A DNA stretch of 64,000 nucleotides from the NCBI RefSeq assembly GCF_019969845.1, contig NZ_JAHXYR010000001.1, positions 248,001 to 312,000 on the forward strand, given 5' to 3'. The notes below the pieces were generated by a model, which was not told the DNA's origin, searched no databases, and saw nothing but the letters and a program-made list of their open reading frames with translations. The DNA is from Sphingobacterium sp. GVS05A (GTDB lineage Bacteria > Bacteroidota > Bacteroidia > Sphingobacteriales > Sphingobacteriaceae). The translations under genes were made by a program, and so were the position numbers. Shown here one piece after another: positions 17,275 to 25,652 of the stretch (its first letter is position 1; every line of letters begins with the position of its first letter).

Positions 17275-19503
17275 ATGAAAAAAATAGTAGGAAGTTTTCT
17301 ACTTTGTGTACTGGCTTTGAATAGCTTTTCGCAGGATTGGCTCCCAGAGCGTCGGGATAAGAAATCTCTATTCCGCCTATTGGATTGCCAATACGAGGGC
17401 GCGAAATTGGTACGGAGTTCAGCTATAGGAGCGGATTCGGACAATTGGGATGTTAAGCAGGAGGTCCTAAAAAAGAAGGGGACCAGTGAGGTGACCTATC
17501 GATTTAGTTTTAAGGCGAAAAAGGCCATGAAAGATGTGGGAGTGGCTGTTGCGTTTGATGCTTATGATTGGTCGAGCGACAATTTCGTGATGATTCCTGC
17601 GGTTGTTTATAATGGCAATCGCCAACGGATCGTTAATCGGGAATATGCAACGGGTTTGGACAAAACAGATTATTACCGCAAAGATCTGGCCCTTACGTCT
17701 AACCCCATACCACAGCTTTCTCCGGAATTTGGTGCTAATTCTCGATTAGAAGTAAACATCAGTAATACCAGCACACCACTGATGGCCTATTTGGATCGGA
17801 AGCAACAAAAGGGAGTTTTTCTTTTTACCGATCAAGGGATTACATGGAAGAATGAACTGAAAGATCATGCACTCATTATTGAAGAGAGCAGAGATCGGAG
17901 TCTTGCCAGTTTTGTCATTAGCGCTCCCGGAGTAAGGTCACGTAAGCCCGAGTTTATTGGCTTTAGTGAAAGTCCTGATCGCGGGATATCTGTAGCTAGG
18001 GGGGATGAATTACAGATTCGAGTGACAAGAATTGAGTTTCAAGCAGATGATGTTTCACAGTTGTACGCACGTTTTATGCAAGAACGAAAATCGCATGTCA
18101 TGGAAACAACTCCGCGTAATCTGATGCCGATGAGCGAGGTTTTTAAGCGTATGGCAAAAAATATTGATGAACGCTATTATGCAAAAGATGCTGTTGGGTT
18201 TTACTGCCCTGAAAATGCCGATTGGATGTCTTATGGTTGGGTAGGCGGATTGATCAATACCTATCCTATGTTGGCTTTGGCAGATACTGTCCATTTCAAT
18301 CGCGTAAGTCATACGTTTAACTTTGCTTTGCCACAGGGGCGCGGAGCAAGCGGATACTACTATGATGTATTGGGGGCAGATGGCCAGGTTATTTACCGTG
18401 ATGGCGCCAAACTAAATCCAGGGATCGGATTGACGCGTAAAAATGCTGATGTACTGTACTGGATGGTGAAACAGTTTATGTTATTGGAAAAACAGGGCAA
18501 ATCTTCTTTGATTTCCCAAGAATGGGAAAACTCAACCCGGCAACTTGCGGATGCATTTGTAAAGACTTGGCAAGAAGAAGGAACCTGGGGTAATTATTTG
18601 GCTGTTGAATCTGGTAAAGTTGCAGCTTATAATACAACAGGCGGAGCGATGGCTGTTGCTGGTTTGACATTGGCCGCTTCCTATTTTCATAATGATAATT
18701 ATCTAGCAATTGCAAAGCAGGCTGCAAAAAAATATTACGATGAGTTTGCGCTTGTAGGATTTACTTCGGGAGCCTGTGGCGATATTTTGCAGAATGCAGA
18801 TTCCGAAACTGCAATTGCATTGACGACTTCATTAATGACACTTTTTGAACAAACCGGCCAACGCGAATACTTGGAACAGGCTAGAAATCTAGCGAATTAT
18901 ACGGCATCCTGGACAGTCTCTTTTCCGTATCGGCTGCCTGAAAATACAGCCTTGGCAAAATTGGGTGCCAACCTCACAGGGGCAGTTTGGGCGAGTACAC
19001 AAAACAAACATGGTGCCCCGGGATTCTGTACGCAGTCTGGCGATGTCCTCTTCAAGTTGTTCCGGGAAATCGGCGTAAGCTTGTATGCTGACCTGATGCG
19101 TGACGTTATCCATGCGCATGCCGAAGGTGTACAACCCGATGGTAAGATCACCGAACGTCTGACCTACTGTGATGCAGATAGTCGGGGATCACGTGGCGAT
19201 GGTGGTAAAACAGGATGGAATGAAACCAATGGGGCATTGATGGCGCTAGAGATACCAGGACTTTACGTCCGCAAGGACAAAGGGACAGCTTATGCCTTTG
19301 ATCATATTGTTATCAAGACGATAAAGAAAACGGCTCGGGGCTTGTCTTTGACACTTCACAATCCAACAGCCTACGACGCTCATATCACAATATTGGCAGA
19401 AGATGCTGCCCAAGCGGCTCGGCCTTTGGGAGAGAATGCTTTTTGGGATTGGAAGAACAAAGTCAACATAAAAGCAGGGGAATCCCTGGCTGTTGACCTA
19501 TAA
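17275..19503 (+). CDS. Uncharacterised exported protein with alpha/alpha-toroid-like C-terminal half
   Basis: I do not recognise the family. The 742-residue protein has a clear signal peptide (1-19, NSFSQ). The N-terminal half (about 25-270) looks beta-rich, with alternating strands as in a beta-sandwich. The C-terminal half (about 290-670) has repeated helical segments rich in small and aromatic residues, such as YNTTGGAMAVAGLTLAASY and CGDILQNADSETAIALTTSL, typical of six-hairpin glycosidases and some polysaccharide lyases. A small beta domain ends the protein. It lies 37 bp before another unassigned exported protein and heads a run of glycosidase genes. A carbohydrate-active role is inferred from fold impression and context only. 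Confidence 0.75.
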   Translation: MKKIVGSFLLCVLALNSFSQDWLPERRDKKSLFRLLDCQYEGAKLVRSSAIGADSDNWDVKQEVLKKKGTSEVTYRFSFKAKKAMKDVGVAVAFDAYDWSSDNFVMIPAVVYNGNRQRIVNREYATGLDKTDYYRKDLALTSNPIPQLSPEFGANSRLEVNISNTSTPLMAYLDRKQQKGVFLFTDQGITWKNELKDHALIIEESRDRSLASFVISAPGVRSRKPEFIGFSESPDRGISVARGDELQIRVTRIEFQADDVSQLYARFMQERKSHVMETTPRNLMPMSEVFKRMAKNIDERYYAKDAVGFYCPENADWMSYGWVGGLINTYPMLALADTVHFNRVSHTFNFALPQGRGASGYYYDVLGADGQVIYRDGAKLNPGIGLTRKNADVLYWMVKQFMLLEKQGKSSLISQEWENSTRQLADAFVKTWQEEGTWGNYLAVESGKVAAYNTTGGAMAVAGLTLAASYFHNDNYLAIAKQAAKKYYDEFALVGFTSGACGDILQNADSETAIALTTSLMTLFEQTGQREYLEQARNLANYTASWTVSFPYRLPENTALAKLGANLTGAVWASTQNKHGAPGFCTQSGDVLFKLFREIGVSLYADLMRDVIHAHAEGVQPDGKITERLTYCDADSRGSRGDGGKTGWNETNGALMALEIPGLYVRKDKGTAYAFDHIVIKTIKKTARGLSLTLHNPTAYDAHITILAEDAAQAARPLGENAFWDWKNKVNIKAGESLAVDL

Positions 19504-19540
19504 ATGAGAACTAAATACGATACGTTTAAAATTAAAGGGA

Positions 19541-21820
19541 ATGAAATTTCTAAAAGCTAAACTGCTATGTCTCGGATTGACTGCCTTGTCAACGATGGGG
19601 TATAGCCAAACGACATTAAAGACCAATTATTTTAAAATTGTGATCGACCAAAAAGGGTACATCACGAGCATGCAGAACATTACAAAAAAATCGAGTCCGG
19701 AATTTAGTCCCGCTGATAAACCATCCCCGTTGATGGTACTATATAATGCGAAGAAAAGGCTGTATACCTATCCAAATCGGGCGAACTACTCTGCAAGCGA
19801 TAAAATCATGACTCTGGCTTATCCTAACGGTTCCACTGCACGCATCAGCATCATACCGCAGGCGAAGTACTTCAAGATGAAACTTCTTTCTTTGACAAAC
19901 TCGAAAGAAATTGAGGCTATACAATGGGGATCATATCATACCAATATAACCAATTTACTGGGCGAGATTATTGGTGTCAGCCGGGATACGAGCAAGGCAG
20001 TCAACTACGCGATTGGTATGCTGGCACTCAATGACAATACATTGGGCGGAACAGCAGATATTCAAGGCGATGCAGCACCATTTCAGTATATTATCCATTC
20101 ACCGGACGCTGCGCGTTTTCCATTGCCAAATGACTTGCATGAAGGTCAAATATTTACTTTAGGTGGAAATGGTATCAGCGATGTTGCCTTCTATGCGCAC
20201 AAAGAACCTTATTATCGGATTATGTACGGCAATGCAGCTGAGGTGGATAAAAATGGAAGGATATCCATTACCTACCAATCTCGGGACCGTAGAAGTCCGC
20301 GTGAGGTGTATTATTCGTTGATTCCCAATATGCCTTCAAACAAGCCAAACCATTTGCAGGTTCAGCCCCTACCCGGTGTCGATTATATCGGTTCATCGAT
20401 AGCCTTTTGGGGAAGTCCCGATAGTACGGCTTTGATGGATGTGATTCAAGATATTGTCCTAAAAGAAGGCTTGCCACATCCGACCGTCAATGGAAAATGG
20501 ATCAAAGATCCAGCAGCCTTTGTACCTGATGTATTGACCGAGGGTGGACAATATGACAATATGATAGGATATGCTGACCGGTTGGGATTTAAGGCTATCA
20601 GCTTGTATGACCAAGGATTTTTACGACCTGATCGCGGAAATGCAGGCTATATTGACGGTAAAAACTTTGAGCATAAGCCGCTGAAATTCTCCGATGGGAA
20701 AGCACTTTCTCATAAGGAATATGCGATGTTGGCAGCCAAGCACAATCTTGTTATCGGTCGTACCCCGATAACGAATGCCCTGGCTCCGGGCACGAAAGAT
20801 GCAAGTCCGGTTCCAAGCGATAGTATCTGGTATCAACAAAAACGTTTGCTAGCTAAGGCAATCAGTGTTACGGATACATTGATCTATGTGGATGATCCGA
20901 CGCATCTAGAAGAAATTGGCAGTTGGGAAGGACATGTCAAGAGCTTAAATATCATTAAAATTGGAAAGGAGTTGATCCATTATCTCGGGGTTAGTGACAC
21001 AAAACCTTATCACTTATTGAACGTGAAAAGAGGATATTGGAAAACGACAGCTAGTGCACATAAGGCACAGGATACTTTGTACAAATTACAGGTTACCATT
21101 GACTATGGTTATGATGGCCTGATTCCGAATATACAGTTGCAGGATAAAATTGCCGAATATTACGCCGATGTCTGTGCAATCAATGGTTTGGGCTACTATG
21201 ATTTTGACGGTCAGGAATTCTTGTTCAATAATGGTCATGGTTACTATTCGGCTAAACGCTTTTTCCGCAAGATGTTTGATCGCGCGAAGCAGCATGGGCT
21301 AGCTGACATTCGATTTACAGGGGCTACTTTGTCCGAGGGATCATGGCATTATCAAAGTATCTGGAATGTAGGTGGGGGAAAAAACTTATATGATGCGCAA
21401 ACAAGAGAATGGGGTAGTACAACAAGTCAAGGGAAGGATCTAAGGGATGTGTGCCAAGCCAATTTCTTTCCTGTAGGAATGGGTGGGAATTTTCCTATTA
21501 CAGAAAAGTCTACTGTAGAAGAATATGAGCATATCCAGGCCATGTCCGTGGGTACGGGATCGACCTACAGCTTAAAACTGAATCAAAAACAGGTGGAAAG
21601 CTGTGCGCAGAAAGATGCTATTTTTAAGGCAATTCGCACTTGGGAGAACGCCCGTGCGGCAAATGCATTCCCGCGATGGGTGAAAGAATATCTAGTGGAT
21701 CCTACGCAGAGTTTTAGACTCGAAGAATTGGATAAAGATCATTGGAATCTTTATCGGATCAACAAAGATGGTTCGGGTAAGCAACTATTAACAAAATTGA
21801 CAAGAGCAAAAGGATATTAA
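19541..21820 (+). CDS. Uncharacterised exported protein, putative TIM-barrel glycosidase
   Basis: The 759-residue protein has a signal peptide (1-22, TMGYSQ). An N-terminal beta-sandwich-like region (about 25-270) precedes a central region with barrel-like strands, including GFKAISLYDQGFLRP and GLGYYDFDGQEFLF. The DFDG segment resembles the nucleophile strand of clan GH-D enzymes (GH27/GH36/GH31-like), but this is only a motif resemblance. An inserted beta-rich stretch (about 440-505; HVKSLNIIKIGKELIHY) is unusual. I cannot assign a family. It is probably co-transcribed with the 17275 gene (37-bp gap), and a terminator-like hairpin follows. Confidence 0.72.
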   Translation: MKFLKAKLLCLGLTALSTMGYSQTTLKTNYFKIVIDQKGYITSMQNITKKSSPEFSPADKPSPLMVLYNAKKRLYTYPNRANYSASDKIMTLAYPNGSTARISIIPQAKYFKMKLLSLTNSKEIEAIQWGSYHTNITNLLGEIIGVSRDTSKAVNYAIGMLALNDNTLGGTADIQGDAAPFQYIIHSPDAARFPLPNDLHEGQIFTLGGNGISDVAFYAHKEPYYRIMYGNAAEVDKNGRISITYQSRDRRSPREVYYSLIPNMPSNKPNHLQVQPLPGVDYIGSSIAFWGSPDSTALMDVIQDIVLKEGLPHPTVNGKWIKDPAAFVPDVLTEGGQYDNMIGYADRLGFKAISLYDQGFLRPDRGNAGYIDGKNFEHKPLKFSDGKALSHKEYAMLAAKHNLVIGRTPITNALAPGTKDASPVPSDSIWYQQKRLLAKAISVTDTLIYVDDPTHLEEIGSWEGHVKSLNIIKIGKELIHYLGVSDTKPYHLLNVKRGYWKTTASAHKAQDTLYKLQVTIDYGYDGLIPNIQLQDKIAEYYADVCAINGLGYYDFDGQEFLFNNGHGYYSAKRFFRKMFDRAKQHGLADIRFTGATLSEGSWHYQSIWNVGGGKNLYDAQTREWGSTTSQGKDLRDVCQANFFPVGMGGNFPITEKSTVEEYEHIQAMSVGTGSTYSLKLNQKQVESCAQKDAIFKAIRTWENARAANAFPRWVKEYLVDPTQSFRLEELDKDHWNLYRINKDGSGKQLLTKLTRAKGY

Positions 21821-21822
21821 AA

Positions 21823-21858
21823 ACTATATCCGGTCCATTTAGGCCGGATATGGTTTTT
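21823..21858 (+). terminator. Hairpin with T-tract before the GH120 gene
   Basis: ACTATATCCGG (21823-21833) pairs with CCGGATATGGT (21844-21854), with one G-U, and inner CC/GG pairs extend it. TTTTT follows directly. It ends only about 20 bp before the GH120 ATG, leaving little room for a separate promoter. It may therefore act as a partial terminator inside an operon. Confidence 0.7.
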
Positions 21859-21878
21859 ATGGCATTAAATTGATTAAA

Positions 21879-23807
21879 ATGAAAATTACTTTTTTTCTAA
21901 CCTGGATTTTCTTTTTGGGATTTGAAACCTCGTCGGCACAGATGAAATCGAAGCCTAGGGAATACCATGTTGCGATCACTGGAAGTGATATGCAGGCTGG
22001 CACTCCAGCAAAACCACTCCGCAGCATTATGGCTGCAGCAAAGCTTGCTATGCCCGGTGATATTATTACAGTCCATGAGGGGGTGTACCGGGAAAGTGTT
22101 GTTCCGCCACGCGGTGGCGTTTCGGTAAAACAGCCCATCACCTATCGTGCAGCAAAAGGTGAGAAGGTAATTATTAAAGGCTCCGAAGAAGTGAGGGACT
22201 GGAAGTTAGTGCATGACGATATTTGGCAATTGGACTTACCCAATACATTCTTTGGTACATTTAATCCCTATGCTGAGGAGATCCGTGGGGATTGGTTTTG
22301 GCCGACTCCTAAAGAAAGGAAATATCATCGTGGCGCGGTCTATCTAAATGGTCATTGGCTAATGGAAGCTGCATCTAAAAAGCACTTGTTGACCGACCGT
22401 TCCCCAAAAGGAGGGTGGTGGGCTTCGGTAGACAAAGAAAATACCGTTATATGGGCACGATTCCCACAGGTCAACCCCAATCAGGGAAATGTCGAAATCA
22501 ATGTCCGGCGCAGGGTTTTCTATCCCGATCGTCCATTTGTCAATTTTATCACGGTCGATGGTTTCGTCATGGAACAGGCTGCCACCAATTGGGCTCCGCC
22601 GACAGCTGAGCAGGAGGGGCTAATTGGAACACATTGGAGTAAGGGGTGGCGAATTATTAATAATACCATACAATATTCCAAATGTGTCGGGATTGCGCTA
22701 GGAAAATATGGTGATGCCTATGATAATAAAGATACCGAGTCGGCTGAAGGTTATGTCGGTACGATAAAAAGAGCCTTGGCTTTCGGATGGAACAAGGACA
22801 GCGTCGGTAGTCATTATGTGGGCAACAATAAGGTTGCTTATTGTGAGCAGGCTGGTATTGTGGGTAGTATGGGCTGTTCTTTCAGTACGATAGACAAGAA
22901 TACCATCCATGATATCCATATCGAGCGCCTGTTTACAGGAGCGGAAATGGCAGGGATTAAATTTCATGGCGCTGTAGATGTTAGCATTCGAAATAATCGG
23001 ATCTTTCGCACAGATAAGGCAATCTGGTTGGACTGGATGGCTCAGGGAGCAGAGGTTATGGACAACTTGTTGTATCAGAACGATCTTGATGTATTTCTTG
23101 AAGTGACACATGGGCCGGCATTCGTTGCCAATAATATTATGCTTTCTCCTAAAAGTTTGTTAATGAACGCACAGGGGGCTGCTTTTGCCCATAACCTTTT
23201 TGCTGGAAAAATAGATGTGGTTGCCTACGATAGCCGATTGACCCCCTATTTGAAAGCGCATGGAACAAGGATTACGGCATTAAAGGATAATCCGGGTGGA
23301 GATGTACAGTTTATCAATAATATTTTTGCAAAAGGGGGGGATGTTAGTGATTATAGTAAGGCCTATTTACCAGTATTGTTGAATGGCAATGTTTATTTAA
23401 AAGGTAGTGTCGGCATTTCAGCACACAAGGAGAATGCGCGTATGGGCGAGGTACATGCCGATGCCGAACAGCGTATGAAAGCCTATGTCGTGAAAGGAGC
23501 GGTGGAACAACAGGCATTGATTGATACGAACCAGGCTGTTTTGGTCAATTTAGTGGAAAAGCAAGGTAAGGTCTATTTGGACTTTCCGTTTCAAGCAAAT
23601 TGGTTGCAACATAGTAGAGATTTGGTGACATCACGATCATTGCAAGCTACTGCTATACCAAATCTGCCATTTGAAGATCGAAATGGGCAACCTTTGCGGA
23701 TTGACCGGGACTATTTCGGTAATGCTCGAAAAAAGTCCAATCCGTCGCCAGGTCCGTTTGAATATACTGGGAAAAAGAATAAAAAAATAACGTTGATTTA
23801 TGAATAG
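21879..23807 (+). CDS. GH120 beta-xylosidase, exported
   Basis: I chose ATG 21879 over the TTG at 21870; this gives 642 residues with a signal peptide ending near SSAQ. The protein is a right-handed parallel beta-helix. As I recall the GH120 type enzyme XylC of Thermoanaerobacterium saccharolyticum, many blocks match: an EYHVA.TGSD start, GDIITVHEGVYRESV, NTFFGTFNPYAEE, NWAPPTAEQEGLIG and GIKFHGAVDVSIRNNRI. XylC uses D382 as nucleophile and E405 as acid/base. Here the equivalents are D385 (IWLDWMAQG) and E408 (VFLEVTHGP), with the same 23-residue spacing. Predicted role: release of terminal beta-xylose from xylo-oligosaccharides outside the cytoplasm. Confidence 0.87.
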   Translation: MKITFFLTWIFFLGFETSSAQMKSKPREYHVAITGSDMQAGTPAKPLRSIMAAAKLAMPGDIITVHEGVYRESVVPPRGGVSVKQPITYRAAKGEKVIIKGSEEVRDWKLVHDDIWQLDLPNTFFGTFNPYAEEIRGDWFWPTPKERKYHRGAVYLNGHWLMEAASKKHLLTDRSPKGGWWASVDKENTVIWARFPQVNPNQGNVEINVRRRVFYPDRPFVNFITVDGFVMEQAATNWAPPTAEQEGLIGTHWSKGWRIINNTIQYSKCVGIALGKYGDAYDNKDTESAEGYVGTIKRALAFGWNKDSVGSHYVGNNKVAYCEQAGIVGSMGCSFSTIDKNTIHDIHIERLFTGAEMAGIKFHGAVDVSIRNNRIFRTDKAIWLDWMAQGAEVMDNLLYQNDLDVFLEVTHGPAFVANNIMLSPKSLLMNAQGAAFAHNLFAGKIDVVAYDSRLTPYLKAHGTRITALKDNPGGDVQFINNIFAKGGDVSDYSKAYLPVLLNGNVYLKGSVGISAHKENARMGEVHADAEQRMKAYVVKGAVEQQALIDTNQAVLVNLVEKQGKVYLDFPFQANWLQHSRDLVTSRSLQATAIPNLPFEDRNGQPLRIDRDYFGNARKKSNPSPGPFEYTGKKNKKITLIYE

Positions 23808-23836
23808 AAATCTAATAATTCAATTAAAATCGTGTG

Positions 23837-23860
23837 GGATGCTTTTGAGCATCCTTTTTT
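23837..23860 (+). terminator. Intrinsic terminator after GH120
   Basis: GGATGCT (23837-23843), loop TTTG, AGCATCC (23848-23854), then TTTTTT. Confidence 0.9.
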
Positions 23861-23977
23861 GAAGAACATAACCTTTCTGTCGATAGAGGAGACTATAACA
23901 AATAACCAAGATATTTATTAAAGGGAAACATCTTAATACCAACTTATAGCTAATTACAATTTTCAATCAATTATTAG

Positions 23978-24054
23978 ACAGTTATCAGTCACTGGTTATT
24001 CAGTTGTTACTGAGTCATCCCTGAGCAAGCACTGAACGAGCACTGAACAAGTAA
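23978..24054. repeat. Degenerate tandem array, seven 11-bp units
   Basis: Consecutive units are ACAGTTATCAG, TCACTGGTTAT, TCAGTTGTTAC, TGAGTCATCCC, TGAGCAAGCAC, TGAACGAGCAC and TGAACAAGTAA. The A at position 3 is invariant and position 1 is T in six of seven units. The last three units are the most alike. The period is close to one DNA helical turn. Confidence 0.7.
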
Positions 24055-24203
24055 TGTCAAAAGGACGAATTTGTTTACCCTTTGATCCCAAAGTTGTTGC
24101 CACTAAATTCCATGATCAGATGCCGTACGACTGTATGTCAATAAGAGTTTGGCTAAACCATTAATCAATAATTTTCAAGTGATTGCTTTGGGAGGAATCT
24201 AGT

Positions 24204-24258
24204 ATTTTGTTTAGATTTATGCACTATCATCATGATAGTATATAAATCTAAACAAAAT
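24204..24258. promoter_or_regulatory. 55-bp palindrome upstream of the DUF2264 gene
   Basis: Arms at 24204-24230 and 24232-24258 are 27 bp each, match at 25 positions, and have one central base. Outer arms AAGTGATTG (24177-24185) and CAATCGCTT (24266-24274) extend the symmetry. There is no T-tract. It may be a cruciform or RNA leader hairpin, or a compound operator. It ends 33 bp before the ATG. Confidence 0.65.
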
Positions 24259-24291
24259 TTATAACCAATCGCTTAGATCAAACCCAAACGA

Positions 24292-25548
24292 ATGAAATAT
24301 GTTAGATTGCTTGCCTGCATAACCTCCGTGTTCTATGCCGGAATAGCTCAACCCGTAGTCGCTCAACAGGCTACCACTCTTCCTACAACAATTGAACAAG
24401 GAAACCAAGATCGTGATTATTGGACCGGACTACTTTACAAAATTGTATCTCCGGTGATCCATAATCTCGCTTCGGGCACGCTGAAAAAGAATATGCCATT
24501 GGAAAAGGCTCCAGGCTACATGTTAAAGGCAGAACAGGTTTCTTACTTGGAAGCTGTGGGGCGTACCATGGCTGGTGTTGCTCCCTGGCTTTCACTCCCG
24601 GATGACAATACACAAGAGGGAAAGCAGCGCAAGAAATTGCGCTTGGCATTGCTGAAGGGAATTGCGAATGCAGTGAATCCAAGGAATCCGGATTGTCTAG
24701 ATTTCAGCAAAGAACAACAGCCAATTGTTGACGCAGCATTTATGGCACAAGGTTTTTTAAGAGCTCCTCAGGCACTTTGGGAACCATTAGATACAGCGAC
24801 AAAATCAAGAATCATCAATAATTTTAAAAGTTTGCGTAATCGAGCCGCCTATTACAACAATTGGCTGTTATTTTCCGCATTGACGGAAGTCTTTTTGTTA
24901 CGCATAGGGGAAGAGGCTGATCCCGCCCGTATCGATATAGCACTGAAGAAAATGGAGGAATGGTACTTAGGAGATGGCTGGTACAGCGATGGGCCTTATT
25001 TTGCCATGGATTATTACAACAGTTTTGTTATTCAACCCATGTTGGTTGATATCTATCGTACGCTTGTGGATGTAAAGAAGATGGGTAGCAAGGAATATGA
25101 TTTGGTCCTAAGACGTATGCAGCGTTATGCAACATTTCAAGAACGCATGATCGGTGTAGACGGAAGCTTCCCCCCTTTTGGTCGGTCGATAACATACCGT
25201 ACGGGTGCTTTCCAGTCCCTGGCACAAGTGGCTCTATTGGGTAAGTACCCCGAGGGACTGTCGCCGGGACAGATTAGAAGCGCGATGACGGCTATGCATC
25301 GGCGAATGTTCGATTCCTGTTCGAACTTTGATCCAAAAGGATGGTTATTGTTGGGATTCTGTGGCGGACAGCCAGAAGTTGCGGATACTTATACTTCCAC
25401 TGGAAGTTTATATATGACGACACTCAGTTTTTTGCCGTTGGGATTGCCTGTAAATGATCCATTCTGGACAAATAAACCGGAAGACTGGACAACAAAGAAA
25501 GCTTGGCAAGGTCAGGTGTTTAAAAAAGACTATAAAATTGGTTATTAA
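24292..25548 (+). CDS. DUF2264-family exported protein, possible GH154-type beta-glucuronidase
   Basis: A 418-residue protein with a signal peptide (about 1-25, VVAQQ). The rest matches DUF2264: DRDYWTGLLYKIVSPVIHNLASG, written here as residues about 42-64, then GRTMAGVAPWLSL, YYNNWLLFSALTEVFLL, GDGWYSDGPYFAMDYYNSFVIQPML and FPPFGRSITYRTGAFQSLA. The fold is an alpha/alpha toroid. From memory, some DUF2264 proteins have been classed as GH154 beta-glucuronidases acting on plant glycans; I am not certain that this member belongs there. It is flanked by glycosidase genes and follows an elaborate upstream region, so it may start its own transcript. Confidence 0.78.
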   Translation: MKYVRLLACITSVFYAGIAQPVVAQQATTLPTTIEQGNQDRDYWTGLLYKIVSPVIHNLASGTLKKNMPLEKAPGYMLKAEQVSYLEAVGRTMAGVAPWLSLPDDNTQEGKQRKKLRLALLKGIANAVNPRNPDCLDFSKEQQPIVDAAFMAQGFLRAPQALWEPLDTATKSRIINNFKSLRNRAAYYNNWLLFSALTEVFLLRIGEEADPARIDIALKKMEEWYLGDGWYSDGPYFAMDYYNSFVIQPMLVDIYRTLVDVKKMGSKEYDLVLRRMQRYATFQERMIGVDGSFPPFGRSITYRTGAFQSLAQVALLGKYPEGLSPGQIRSAMTAMHRRMFDSCSNFDPKGWLLLGFCGGQPEVADTYTSTGSLYMTTLSFLPLGLPVNDPFWTNKPEDWTTKKAWQGQVFKKDYKIGY

Positions 25549-25652
25549 CATAAGCCGAATTACTGTTATTTCTTCTAAAAAGCTAGCCGAATGATTTTCT
25601 TACAATTGTTCTAGGGAACGGTGGTAGTGAGTCGTCTTTTAATGAAAGCATT

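Larger units (their letters stand above)
23808..24291. other. 484-bp intergenic region with terminator, repeat array and large palindrome
   Basis: No coding frame is evident. In order it holds an intrinsic terminator (23837-23860), seven degenerate 11-bp tandem units (23978-24054) and a 55-bp near-perfect palindrome (24204-24258) ending 33 bp before the next ATG. Confidence 0.8.

Noticed and set aside
17143..24088. Shared decamer CCTTTGATCC upstream of both the 17275 and 24292 genes (17143-17152 and 24079-24088)
   Set aside because: Across all intergenic sequence here, shared 10-mers are expected by chance, and neither copy lies at a consistent distance from a start.
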